Positions 31,111 through 42,231 of a DNA stretch of 64,000 bases are shown one piece after another. Source of the stretch: Powellomyces hirtus. Its lineage: Eukaryota > Chytridiomycota > Chytridiomycetes > Spizellomycetales > Powellomycetaceae. The stretch spans positions 1 to 64,000 of the forward strand of contig JAHLKG010000027.1 of NCBI GenBank assembly GCA_025526995.1, written 5' to 3'. The position numbers were made by a program, and so were the translations under genes. Position 1 is the first letter of the stretch; the number at the start of each line of letters is the position of its first letter. The notes beneath the pieces were generated by a model. The model was given only the letters and a program-made list of their open reading frames with translations, was not told the DNA's origin and made no database searches.

Positions 31111-31470
31111 GGGTTGTGTTTCAAGGAGGTAGGTGTGCGGAGGAGGTTTGTTTGGGGGGAAATGGAGATCTTTCGAGTTGTTTTGTGGACGTCATCACGG
31201 AACGCGGGTCAGGGCTTTTGACGTGCAAGTCACGCTCCTGCGGCTCCTCATTTGCACAACCTGACAGTCCGGCGAAAATAGTGATTGATAGAGTGCCCAT
31301 GGCTAATTTTGGTATGCAATGGTGTCTTTTTTTGTGAAAATCAATCATGTCTATGTGTGAAAAAATGCAAATACATAAACTACGAACCGCAAGTGGAAAA
31401 CGAGGGAAAGGAGAGAGAAAGAAGATTGCGCTCTCTACATGTATCCTACAAAATGGGACTCCAACACCAT
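31111..31470. other. Intergenic region between AMMECR1 and HIBADH genes; no gene seen
   Basis: Both neighbours run leftward; this 360-bp stretch should hold the AMMECR1 promoter and the HIBADH 3' end. No motif is distinctive. Confidence 0.45.
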
Positions 31471-32917
31471 TCACTTCTTCACCTCCTTCTCACCGCCCAT
31501 CCACCTATACACGACGGAAAAGTCCTTGCCTTCCAAGCCGTGGGTGGCGGCCACGACTTTATAAATCTGTTCGGCGGCCGCGCCGAGCGGGACGGGGGTG
31601 TGCGTGGCCGTGGCCGCCGTGACCGCCAACCCCATGTCTTTCGCCATGAGGGTGACGCCAAACCCGCCGTTGTAGTCTTTAGAGGCCGGCACGTTGGGGT
31701 TGAGGTGCGGGACCGGGTTGTAGGTGTCGGTGCTCCATGACCGTCCCGAGGACGTGTTGAGGATTTGGTTGAGAAGGGAGGGGGCGAGGCCCAGGCGGCG
31801 GCCCTGGGGAAGAAACCCGAAAAGAGAGGAGTGAGTACTGGGGTTTGAGATAGAATGGCACTGCTAGGTGTGTGTGTGTGTGTGTGTGCGCCCTTTTTTT
31901 TATTTATTTTATCTCCACATTCAATTTTCTTTCTCCGCAACCTTACCAAATTGAACGTCTCGCTCGCGCCAACCATGCAAATCCCCAACATCATATTATT
32001 GCAAATCTTGGCCGCCTGGCCCGTGCCGTTCAGTCCGCAATGGTAGATGTTCTTGCCCATCTTCTCCAAGAACGGACGCGCGGCTTCCACATCACGCTCG
32101 CTCGCGGCCCCTACCATGAACGTCAGCGTGCCGGCCGTCGCTGCTCCCGTACCTATTCATTACCAGTGGGACTCGGAAGGTTAGGCTGAAGCCCCCCCCC
32201 CCCCCCCCCCACGTTCCACAAGTCTCAACCCAACATTGCCCCGCACTCTTACCTCCCGACACGGGCGCATCCACCATCCTCGCCCCCTTTTCCCCCACCC
32301 ACGCGGCAACCTCCCGCGCGGTGGCCACATCGATCGTCGAGCAATCCACACACAACACATCCTTCCGCAACCCCTTCACGACCTCCTCATACACACCGCG
32401 CACATGCGGGCCCGCAGGCAGCATCGTAAACACGACATCCGCCTGCTCGGCCACGTCGCGCGGCGTCGCCGCAATCGAGAGCGAGGACGTCGAGACCCCG
32501 TTTTGGCCCGCCGTCCCGACAAACCGCTCCAAAGACCCCGCATTCTGGTCGTGGATCACAAACTTGTGCGTCGAGACCGTCGACGCGAAGAGGTTGGACG
32601 CCATAGCGAACCCCATCTGCCCGAGACCGATGAACCCGAGCGTCTGGAGGGGCGGATTGCGTTAGAGCTCAACTCTGACGCGAGTCCAAACGTCATTCTA
32701 CATTTACCTGCTTCTTGCCTACAACCACAACACATCAGATAAAAAAAAAGCATATCAGCCCATCGTCATGTCCTCTCCTCACACACCACAAACCAAACCA
32801 TCTCCACGCCCATTGCCCATTCTCACCCGCCGAGTAAAATCGCCTCGCACCACTGGCGGACGCCATCCGTCGCACGACAGGTCCCCGACTCGCCGCCAAT
32901 ATCTTTGCCAAAGCCAT
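31471..32917 (-). CDS. 3-hydroxyisobutyrate dehydrogenase, mitochondrial
   Basis: Five exons, 32917-32827, 32718-32708, 32643-32253, 32152-31947 and 31803-31471, give 343 residues. The enzyme oxidises 3-hydroxyisobutyrate with NAD+ in valine breakdown. The first exon is an Arg/Ala-rich presequence (MALAKILAASRGPVVRRMAS). The Rossmann motif LGFIGLGQMG follows, then MLPAGPHVRGVY, the substrate motif DAPVSGGTGAATAGTLTFMV, catalytic Lys in GTGQAAKICNNMMLG, and LNTSSGRSWSTDTYNPVPH near the C-terminus. All are typical of HIBADH and the length is normal. One exon is just 11 nt (GCAAGAAGCAG), needed to join the presequence in frame. The third intron contains a run of 19 G on the transcribed sense strand. 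Confidence 0.94.
32192..32210 (-). repeat. C19 (G19 in transcript) homopolymer in HIBADH intron 3
   Basis: Nineteen uninterrupted C on the plus strand, inside the intron 32153-32252. Similar runs occur at 46215-46236, 47325-47345 and 48128-48147. Confidence 0.9.
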
Positions 32918-33261
32918 TTTCGGAGACTATGTGAAAGCGATGCACGACGTTAACGGAGGAGGGAGGGAAAAGCAAATGTGGCAGGCAGGGAGGGACAATG
33001 AAGATGTCGAAAAAAAAGGCGCACACCTAGCGGGAAACATGAACAACAACAACAACAACAAGTACCTGCTGACAGGGTTTACGTCAGCACTTGAGGTGCG
33101 CGCCTCGCGTCGGGTTGAGGCTCCGCGAAGAAGGTTTTACGTTTAATCTTCAAACAAGGACTGCCAAAATTCCACAACCGGACATAAATCACTCATGCCA
33201 TGGCCTACAAGCACTTGCATAAACATTGTCCATTTCTATCAAGTGACATGCAAATCATCTC
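32918..33261. other. Intergenic region between HIBADH and SUGCT-like genes; no gene seen
   Basis: This 344-bp stretch holds a short (AAC)n run at about 33041-33060 and nothing else recognisable. It should include the HIBADH promoter. Confidence 0.45.
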
Positions 33262-35223
33262 CTAAACAACGCCATCCCTCACAAACCCCTCCACTTCCTC
33301 CTCACTATACCCCGCGACACTCGTCAGAACCTCTTTGGTATGCTGTCCCAGCACCGGCGGCGGCCGTCTAATCGACGGTTTCGTGTGGGAGAATTTGACG
33401 GGTATACCCACCAACTTGATTGTTCCGTGGCGGGGATGGTCGACTTCCTGTATCATCTAGAAAACACACAACCCACACACACGACGACGAATTAATTGGT
33501 GGGGTTTGTGTCGCATTCTTCGCTTTTGTTTTTTTTTTACCTCTCGATGCAACACCTGGGGATGCTCAAACGTCTGACGAATACTATTGACGGGCGCAAA
33601 AGGTATCCCGACGCCGTCCAACACCCGCAGCCACGTGTCTGTCGTCTCGGCGCGAAACACGGCACTCAAGAGGGCGATGAGTTCAACGCGGTGCGTGACG
33701 CGCGCCGCATTGGTGCTGAAGTGTGGCGAGGTCGCGAGAGACGCGCGGTCGAGCCGCGTGCACAGTTTGCCGAATTGGGCGTCCGTCGCGGCCCCGACGA
33801 CAATGTACGCGTCGCGCGTGCGGAAGGCCTAGCGGTGGGGTGTGATTCAGAAAGGTTAGAAATAAGAGGGGTCAAGTACGTATGGAGAAATACTCCCCGC
33901 GGTACCTGGTACGGCACAATCGCAGCATGTTGGGTTCCCCACCGTTTACCCTCCTCGCCGCCAATAAGGTAGCTATGCGCAATATTTGCAAGCGACGCGA
34001 CCTGGCATTCCTGTGTGCAATGTGAATGAAATCCACATTTCTGTATGTTCACACGATTCAGACGACCCCACATGCCTACCTACCAGCAACGAAATATCCA
34101 GTTTCTGACCCAGCCCCGTGCGTGCGCGCGCCAACAATGCGGCCATGATGGCGCCGTGCGCGTAGAGGCCGGTCGTCATGTCGGTGATGGCGACACCGAC
34201 CTTGACGGGTGGGCCGTCCGGCTTTTGGGCGAAAACCGAACACACAATAACAGATATTTTAGAATACACCGCGTTTCACAAGCACAAATTGGGTCGCTTT
34301 TTTCGCTTCCATACCTCTCCCGTGATATGCATTAGCCCTGCTTCAGCTCTAACAAACGCACCGCCGTTAACGCTCCCTCCGCGTTCGACAAACACGAGAG
34401 TGTGGGTGGATGGGATATACGCACTCTGTAATAACATCGTATCCCGGTTTGTGGGCATACGGTCCATCCGGCCCATACCCCGTAATCTACAACCCCAAAA
34501 AAAAAAACTATCTGTTCAAATAAATCCCCCTCACACTACCGCGCGTCTCCATCTCACCTACCTACCGACGCATAAACCAACCTCTCATTGACGCCCCTCA
34601 ACACCTCCCACCCAAGTCCCCACGCGTCCATTTTTCCCGGCACATAGTTCTCAATCAACACATCGCACTCTTTCGCCAGCCGTTTCACAACGTCCACACC
34701 ACGCGGGTGCTTTAGGTTGACGGTAATAGACCGTTTGTTGCGGTTGTTGCCCAGAAAGTAGGCGCTGTCGGGCTGCCCCGCGTCGCTCGCCGAGAGGGTG
34801 CGGGCAAACGGTGGGCCCCAGACCCGCGTGTCGTCGCCAGAGTTGGGGTGTTCGATTTTGAGGATTTCGGCGCTGGTGACGTCCGTTTTGAGGCTCGGGA
34901 AGACAGTATGGTCAGAACCGGTGGGGGAGACACATACCCGTAGTCTCCCAATATCATCGCTATCAGACACGCATTAGGTACACAAACGCGACCAATTCCA
35001 AATGCTGTTGAGATCTGGCCCAAAACTCACAGCAATAAGGACCGGCCAGGACCCTCGTCAAATCTAAAACTTTTATCCCTTCCAACGGCAGTGGTGCGCT
35101 GGTCGTCGCCGTGGTGGTGCTCTTGGTTCTGACTTGCTTTGCCCGCAAGAAGCAGACTGCACTGGGGAAGGAGCCCGTCCGCAGGAGACGTCCCGAAGCT
35201 CTAAGGTGTGTATATGTCAACAT
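33262..35223 (-). CDS. Class III CoA-transferase, SUGCT (glutarate CoA-transferase)-like
   Basis: Nine exons: 35223-35031, 34959-34938, 34872-34566, 34486-34425, 34348-34315, 34221-34084, 34010-33906, 33828-33541 and 33456-33262, giving 447 residues (472 if the in-frame Met at 35298 is used). The N-terminus ([22 protein letters not shown]) fits a mitochondrial presequence. Then come [90 protein letters not shown], the acid-bearing [36 protein letters not shown] and [13 protein letters not shown]. This closely parallels SUGCT, which moves CoA from succinyl-CoA to glutarate; substrate preference here is inference. One exon is only 22 nt. It lies behind HIBADH on the same strand, another mitochondrial acid-degradation gene. 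Confidence 0.9.
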
Positions 35224-35863
35224 AAGGATTCTATTGTAGTCTATGACAGACCGGGAAAGTGTCAGAAGGTAAGAAGTCCTTGCCTGTGCGATCGCCAAAG
35301 GCTCAGGTCATATGGCCGTCATTTGTGAGGTCACGTGACTGAGCGCGCAACGCGTCGAGTACACGTTAGAGGCGTTCCAACAAAGGGCGACCCGGCTGCT
35401 CCCACTGGACAGTTTTGCATCTAGCGTAGAATCGTCGCCAGTAGAAGCGGGGGGAGCTACCATTTTGGCTGCCTCCCGAATGAATATTTACATGGGTCCC
35501 GTCGTGGGAAATGACGAGACACGCAACATATTTGTTGAATCATGGATGTCATCTCATTGGCTTTCTCTACAGACAAAAAGCTGTATTTCTCACACATGCC
35601 GGCGTGACCACGCTGCTATGTCGCTACAAAGCCTTTCCATCGAGGTGTCGCCTGTCGAGGGGGCGGCAAACGGGGTCATCAAATCCAGTGGCGCGTGTTT
35701 TTCAGGCGAATATGTGCATTCGCATTCGCCGCTGGGACCTGGGCACTCGAGGGAAGGAAGCGTCTGTCATCTCCCCAAAACGTTCGCCTTGGGGGAAACC
35801 ACTTGCGACCGCAGCTTTGTGCCCGTCCGCGAATCACGCGCCCCATCCCAATGACGAAGCAAG
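35224..35863. other. Intergenic; no recognisable gene
   Basis: The upstream side of the SUGCT-like gene and anonymous sequence up to the solo LTR. Open frames exist on both strands but overlap each other and match nothing I know. Confidence 0.45.
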
Positions 35864-36363
35864 TGTTGGAATCTACCTGTGGGCGCCTCTGGGAGGACTT
35901 AGAGCACACGGGACATGTGGGAGGACATCCACTTGTGTCTAGAATGGTCTGGAATGGTCCAGAATGGTCTAGAACGATCCAGAATAGCTGGAGAGGGCCT
36001 GGGAAGGCTTAGAACACGTCTGGAGCGCTGATAGAAGCGCCAAGAAAAGGCAAAAAGACACCCTGTGATTGGGAACAATACTAGGCCAGGCCAGGGCCGT
36101 CTTGGCCAAGCTAGGGCACAGTTAGATTGTCACTACACATGTACTATGATCCAAATTGTTATAAAAGGACGCCCTCTGGGCATCCCCAACCAATATAATA
36201 ACAGTCCAACACACTCTACTTGTCTAGTACACTCTGCCAAACACTACAGGCGACCTTCCCTACCTTGGGAAGCACCTTCAGACCCTCTGCAAGTCTTGAC
36301 AACAACCTAGCAACCTATCTGGTATGCTGAGTTCCTGTTTGTAGATGTCAAGACGTCTCAACA
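35864..36363 (+). repeat. Solo LTR of a second retrotransposon family (500 bp, GCAAG target duplication)
   Basis: The sequence begins TGTTGGAATC and ends GTCTCAACA, giving TGTTG/CAACA terminal repeats. It is flanked by identical 5-bp sequences GCAAG (35859-35863 and 36364-36368), a perfect target duplication. Inside are a run of AGAATGGTCT/CAGAATGG-type short repeats (about 35940-35985), the box TTATAAAAGG near 36160 and a plausible start region with GTCCAACACACTC. No internal element sequence adjoins. It is unrelated to the 366-bp copia LTR. Confidence 0.93.
36157..36168 (+). promoter_or_regulatory. TATA box within the solo LTR
   Basis: TTATAAAAGG lies about 60% of the way through the LTR, as expected for the U3/R promoter of an LTR element. 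It may still be recognised by the host. Confidence 0.6.
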
Positions 36364-36950
36364 GCAAGATGTCGGCCCCAGCGGTGAACCGTTGTCCCAG
36401 AAAGTATGGGGAAAAAGTCTCGAACCTCGGTGAGGATAGGTGAGGTAGGTTCCGAGGTGCCCGTGAAGGTGTTCCGTTTCAGCGAGCCCAGCGTGACCCT
36501 CTCGCGCTTCGTTCCCGTCTTCACAAACAAAATGCTCAGTTGGGAATTGACAAAGAAGCGCGCTCGGCGAGCTTGCATAAGGTTTCCCACCCAGCTGTCC
36601 TTCAGATTGTGTGTCTCCTCCCACGCTCCCGAGGCGAGTGCTCAACATACTGGATACGTACGACATTGGGAACAGCCATAGCAAAACACCCAGGCAAAAC
36701 CGAATTTCAAACGATAACCCACACTGGGTACGAGATTGCAACCAGCCCATTGCAAACAACCAGGCGGGATGTTGACGTGGGACCAACTATGCGAATTGAA
36801 ACCCCGACAAATAAAATCTTTTTTTCCCCACGCATGAGGCGCGCGAATGAGCGTACCATAGCATCGTTGTTTTTTTTAGTCGACGTGCCATGATGCGATA
36901 CACAGCCCGGGTTGCGATACACAGTGATACTGGAGGACTCACCAAACGTT
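36364..36950. other. Anonymous sequence between solo LTR and 18S fragment; no gene seen
   Basis: No recognisable coding frame. The 14-mer GGAGGACTCACCAA occurs at 36932 and again at 36962, at the edge of the rRNA match. Confidence 0.45.
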
Positions 36951-37177
36951 GCTTCCAATCCGGAGGACTCACCAAGCCATTCAATCGGCTAGTAGCGGCA
37001 GGGCGGTGTGTACAAACGACAGGAACGAGCTGATGACTCACGCTTACTATGAATTCCTCGTTGATGTGCAATGGGACAATCCCCAGCGAGTTGAAGTCTT
37101 CAGAAGATTACCCAGACCCTTCCGGCCAAGGTGAATGACTGTCCTTGCTGCCTTCATCAGTGTAGCGCGCGTGCGGG
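36951..37177 (-). pseudogene. 18S rRNA fragment (3' domain), antisense to the window
   Basis: Read on the plus strand the sequence matches the reverse complement of 18S rRNA in order: CTCACCAAGCCATTCAATCGG, GGGCGGTGTGTACAAA, GAGCTGATGACTCACGCTTA, GAATTCCTCGTTGA, AGATTACCC, CTTCCGGCCAAGG and CATCAGTGTAGCGCGCGTGC. Similarity starts near 36951 and ends near 37177. There are many substitutions and small indels (for example a shortened segment after GTACAAA), so it is a decayed copy. It lies just upstream, in 18S order, of the part found at 16545-17032. Confidence 0.9.
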
Positions 37178-37987
37178 GCTGCGAAATACTAGTCACTGCG
37201 CGGGTGTTTTCACGAAAAGGTTGCCATTGTACGGAGCTCGGGATCGGAAAACACTTGGAACGTTGCCGGGGTACGGGATGGGGCCGGTTGAAACAGAAAC
37301 CAAGAAAGTCCCCCGTCGCGCTCTTCGATGTCCGTGGCCGAGTCCCACCAGGTTTCCGAAGATGGGTTTCCCGAGGCCCCCCTTTTGATGCACTCATCCA
37401 AATCCATTTCTCGGTGGGGTTTCTTGAGGCCGACGTCGAAGACGACATGGCTCGTGGGCAGAACTCATGCGACGCTACTCTGAGAGAGGACAGTTTCGCG
37501 CAACCGAGTCGTTCCGCCCAAGCGGTTTGACCAACGTCGCGGCTCATTCATTCAAAAGGCAACAACTGGGACTCCCTCCAGCGCTTGGGTGCGTCGGCAG
37601 GGATCTTGTGCAAAAGATACGGAGCAACGTATGGGTCCTTCGAACGTTCCTCTTTGGCAGGATGGGGGAGGGGCCACAGAGGCCGAGGAGATCTCTGCGG
37701 AAAGATTCGAGCGCCTCTGGCGCGGGCCAACGGTTTTCCGGACCGGGAGAGCCGGGTCGTGGACGCTGGTCCTGTTGTGACGGAGGACGAGCTCTGGCAG
37801 GACGCGTCAAGGACGGCAGGTTACGCGTAACGGAAAGTAAAGGCATATCGTATGTATTGCAGGATGACTCCAGATGGGGAAATATTATGAGAATAAGGAG
37901 AGACACAGCGGTATCAAAGGGGAAAATAAACGATAAATATGAAAAAGAGGAAAAAGTATGGTAGAGAAAAGTTTTGGGTAGGCCGGC
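37178..37987. other. Anonymous sequence downstream of acyl-CoA synthetase; no gene seen
   Basis: Overlapping open frames on both strands (37047-37547 minus, 37467-37964 plus) look GC-driven and match nothing I know. The last part is the 3' flank of the acyl-CoA synthetase gene. Confidence 0.4.
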
Positions 37988-40349
37988 CTATTGCTTGCCG
38001 TCCTTGTACATCTTGTCGATCTTGGCCTTGTTGGCCTCGACAATCTCCTTGCGCTTCAGCTTCTGAGCAGCAGTCTGTAAAGAGAGGAGGAGCAAATACA
38101 GAGGTAAGAAACATTTTGGGTGGCAGATGCAAACGAGACGGAAATGCGAAACATACCAGCATGCCGTTCTCTGGGGTCCAGAGTTCTCCAATGAGGACCA
38201 TGTTGCCGATGATTTCGGCGGGTTTGAAGTCAGCGCGCTTGGCCACGGCCCTCAGGTCAGCCAAAACAGTCTTGACGATTTCAGGCTCCTCGCACAGGGT
38301 CTCAATGTCTTCACCGGCAATGCCCTTCTCCTTGGCGAGGGAAAGGATTTCCTTCTCGATGGGGTTGACGATGGAAACGACAAAAGATTGTTCCGGGTCA
38401 GCGTACACGCAAATGTTGTGGACGTACGAGGACATCTTGTACTGCGACTCGAGCTTCTCGAGGGCAACGTACTCTCCGTTGGACAGCTTGACCAAGTTCT
38501 TTTTGCGATCGATAATGGCAAGGGTGCCGTCCGGGTGGAACTCTCCAATGTCACCCGTCATGAGCCATCCGTCGTGCGTGAGCGTCTCAGCGGTGGCCTT
38601 GGGGTTCTTGTAGTATCCCTTCATAATGGAAGGACCACGGAGCCAAACCTCTCCTTGGGGACGAGGACGGTTGGCAGGGTGGTAGTTGGTATCTTCGACG
38701 GCGGCGAGCATGACCTCGACACACGAGGTGGGAGGGCCGACACGGCCCAGCATCCATGGGTCGGTGGGGAGCTGAATAGAGGTAGCACTAATGTGAAGGG
38801 TTAGAAAAACAGAGTTGGACCAAATGATGGTTTTCAACATGTTCCCATCACTTACGCGCAAGTCTCAGTCATTCCGTAACCTTGTACGACCGTGCATACA
38901 CAGGTGCTCATAAACTTTTGGGTTTCCTTGGGCATGGGAGCTCCACCAGAGAGAGCGTTGCGGAGACGACCACCGGTCTGGTCCTTGATTGGCTTGAAGA
39001 CAGTGTTGTCCAGGAAGCCGGTTGGCAGGCCAAGCTTGAGCAGCTCCCATTTCAGAGCGCACGCCAGGGCAAAGATCTTCTTCTTAGTCGGGGAGGCCGA
39101 TTTGAGTTTCAACTGCACACCCTTGCGAATGCTCTCCCAGACGGCAGGGACACCGGTCATGAGAGTGGGGCGGAGCTCGCGAATGTCACCCTTGCAGTTT
39201 CGCACGGAAGCATCGGTCAAGGTTCGCACGCTTCCGTAACCAATAGAAACACCCTCGCAGATGCAGAGCTGTTCAACCACAATTTCCAAAACGTGAGCCA
39301 AGGGGAGGTAAGCGAGGTAAACCTCGTCCTCGACGCGGATAATGGGGTCAGTGAGGTTCTTGGCACCAGCGACGGCGGCGACAATGTTGGCGTGGGTCAA
39401 AAGAACACCCTTGGGGTTTCCGGTAGATCCCGAAGTGTACATGATCAGAGCCACGTCGTCAGCCTTGGGAGGTACAGGAGCAACGGGGTGCTGCTCGCCA
39501 AATTCTTGAATCTGTTCGATAGAGTAAAGTTCGTAGCTGGGGAACGTTTCTTTGATCTGGGCAACGAGTTTCTCGTCGGCAGTGCCGTTGTAGATGATCT
39601 TTTGGAGCGTGGGGACCTTGGAGCCGATCTTGAGGAGCATCTTCAGGAGCTCGGCGTTGGTGAACATTGTGGTGATTTCGCCCTCGTTGAGGGAGAAGGA
39701 GAGACCATCCTCGCCCAGCGTATCGTAAGCGGTGGTGATGGTGATGGACTGGGACCAGGCGGCGTGGGCAACCAGTTGCCAATCACGACTGAGGAGAGAG
39801 GGGAAGAAGAAGGGAAAGGAGAACGGGGTCAGTGTTGGGGGGGTGGAGATAGAGACATTGCTTGCGACGGGGTAGCGGTGCTCACCTGGTGCTGGCAAAC
39901 AAGGTCAACTTGCTTCCAGGGGCCAGACCAATGTGCCTGAGACCGGCTCCGATGCGGGTGGTGGCCTCCTTGACGTCCGAGTAGGTCATCCAGGAAAAGC
40001 CCGAGAGTTCGTAAAAGTTCCACTTTTTGATCTCTGTGACGGGCTGGCCGGCGACGGTTTTGGTGATTGTCTTTTCCTCCGTGTGCTGCCTGACGACCTT
40101 GCGGGCCCCCATGGCGCGCTTGGAGCCATTTGTCTTGCAGGTGTGGGCGAGGATGTCAAAGAGGGTGTGGATGTCTGGGTGGGGACGCTCGTGGAGGGCG
40201 CGGAGGGCCTTGATGTTTCGCCTCGCGGGAGAGCGGTTGGAGGTGGGTTGACCGACTTCGACGGCACGGGGCTTGCCGAGACGGGAGGCAAAGAGGTATA
40301 AGGGGAGGAGGAAGGAGATGGCGAACCAGGCGACGACGGTGGCGAGCAT
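37988..40349 (-). CDS. Long-chain fatty acid--CoA ligase
   Basis: Four exons, 40349-39886, 39788-38856, 38787-38157 and 38074-37988, encode 704 residues. The enzyme activates long-chain fatty acids with ATP and CoA. An N-terminal hydrophobic anchor (TVVAWFAISFLLPLYLF) suggests an ER or lipid-droplet membrane protein. Motifs: SWMTYSDVKEATTRIGAGL, the P-loop YTSGSTGNPKGVLLTH, YLAYLPLAHVLE, GGAPMPKETQKF, VQGYGMTETCA, GEVWLRGPSIMKGYYKNP, the ATP-binding WLMTGDIGEFHPDGTL, IIDRKKNLVKLSNGEYVALE and the C-terminal basic segment. The length and motif set match fungal Faa1/Faa4-type enzymes. The upstream region has G/C-rich purine tracts. No neighbour suggests a dedicated pathway. Confidence 0.94.
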
Positions 40350-42231
40350 GGCGAGGGGGGGAACGAGGGGGGGGTGAACGAGGGGGGGTGGAAGCGGAGG
40401 GGGAGGGAGGGGGGGAGATGTTGCAGTAGCCTTTATAAACGGGAGGTTAGCGGACAGACAGACGGAACGGACAGACGGACGGCAGCGTTAGTCTCTTTAA
40501 TAAATCTACTTTGAGCGAAGTTTGTGGGAAGGCAGGCAGCGGCAAGGCATGTCGCGTTTTACAGCCACTCCCCCATCATCCCATATCTATTCCATCCATT
40601 CCATCCATCGCTCTCTTTCTCTTTCTCTCTTTCTCTCTCAGCCAGTCTCTCCATGTTGAATTCACTCTCACTATTACTGGATGGATGGATGGATGGCCCC
40701 CATTGGATATTGATGGATGATGGATTCACTGATGCCTAGAATAGGATTCACTTCATTCGCTCTCTCTCTCTCTTTCTCTCTCTTTCTCGTCTTGGGCCAC
40801 TATCCATTAGGCCTTTGGCTGGGCATCCATCCTCTTGGCAGCCATAATCCCCATCCACTCGATACGCGACGCTCTTGGCAAAAGACCTAATAGGAATCCC
40901 ACTCGCTTGCCACAAAGTTTGCGCTGCCGCCTTGCCGCTTCCGCGCGCGTCTCTCCCACATGCCGCTGTCCACAGCACACCACAGCTCAGCACACAGCAC
41001 TCAGCACATCTAATCTTTGACTCCACGTTGCCTTTCACATGTCCCAGTAACGAGTCCAAACTAAACTTGTTTGACACAACAAATTTGCCTTTTGGCGGAG
41101 CAAAACTTTTAGCCGAATCCGAATACCGCTTCCCGGAACCCGCCCTTATGTCGATCACCACAGCGGCAACTTTTGTGTAGACTTCACCTTACAGTCAATA
41201 TACTTGGAAAGGCTATATGGCTCGGACTTGCTGAGAATGCCCCGTCCGACCGTGGTCCGAGACCTGCATTCCACATGTTCCCACCATCGTCATGAAAATA
41301 CACTCTCAGCACCGTGGAATTGCGTAAAACGATTCAAATTGTCTCCCCCACTACCAGTATCGATATAGCCATGAATCAAGAAGGCACAACAAGCCACGGG
41401 GGCAAAAGCCACGAACGCCTTCCGATCCCACGTTGCCTGATATACAACAACCTTGTTGCTTCCCATTTCTTTTCAGAGTACACCCATCTCGGCAGCAAGT
41501 TCAACCTTGATGCTATACAAACACCTTTCGCGTTACACTATCCGCAAAACGTTTTGATGACGACCATGGCAAATTCTCTCTTGGCTGAAAATATATCCGT
41601 ATTATAATGGGTCAATTGGTCGACTCATTTTTGAACTGTGCCATGTGTCAAGGCCTTCAACAGACATCGCCAACACTAGGCGCATGTGCAAAAAATAATG
41701 TAAGCATCTCAAGGACTACAAATTTACCATAGAGGCACTCGTTGGCGACCAACACCATGTCAATGTGCACAGTCCACAGCGTCGATCCATGCCTCAGCCG
41801 CGATAGACCTCCATCTTTCCTCGGCAACATCCAGAGTTATTTGTTTCTCAAACCCGGCATCTTCTGCCAGTTGGTTCAGAAAATTCGCACTGTGGGCAAG
41901 CTTGTTCCAAAGCGTTCAAGTAGAACGAGAAATACCTCCCAATCATCAACTGTGAGGCGACCTTCCTCGGGAGCCCTTTTCAGAGCTTCTATCGTCGATG
42001 AAACAGAGGACCGAATCCCACCGCCGGCAGGGTTCTGGCGGATGGAACGGTGAAAACGCTTGTATCATGTCGTTTCGATATTATTTGATCGCACGCGGAC
42101 CCGCGGGCACAAAGTGTGGCTTTGCGCTCGCCTGTGTCACACACCTCTCCTAGTCATTCGCACAGTAGGTCTAAATTCCGATTCGGGATTCAGAGTGGCA
42201 TCGTCAATATCGTCTCTACACACACGACAAA
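40350..42231. other. Long intergenic region; no gene recognised
   Basis: It holds the acyl-CoA synthetase promoter, pyrimidine-rich tracts (about 40607-40640 and 40756-40790) and a (GGAT)n run at about 40679-40697. Open frames at 41314-41607 and 41742-42053 have no recognisable features, so I do not call them genes. Confidence 0.45.

Noticed and set aside
37047..37964. Overlapping open frames next to the antisense 18S fragment
   Set aside because: They overlap rRNA-derived sequence and each other on both strands and show no protein features.
41314..42053. Two open frames as genes (41314-41607, 41742-42053)
   Set aside because: No recognisable domain, no splice support and no similarity to known proteins.
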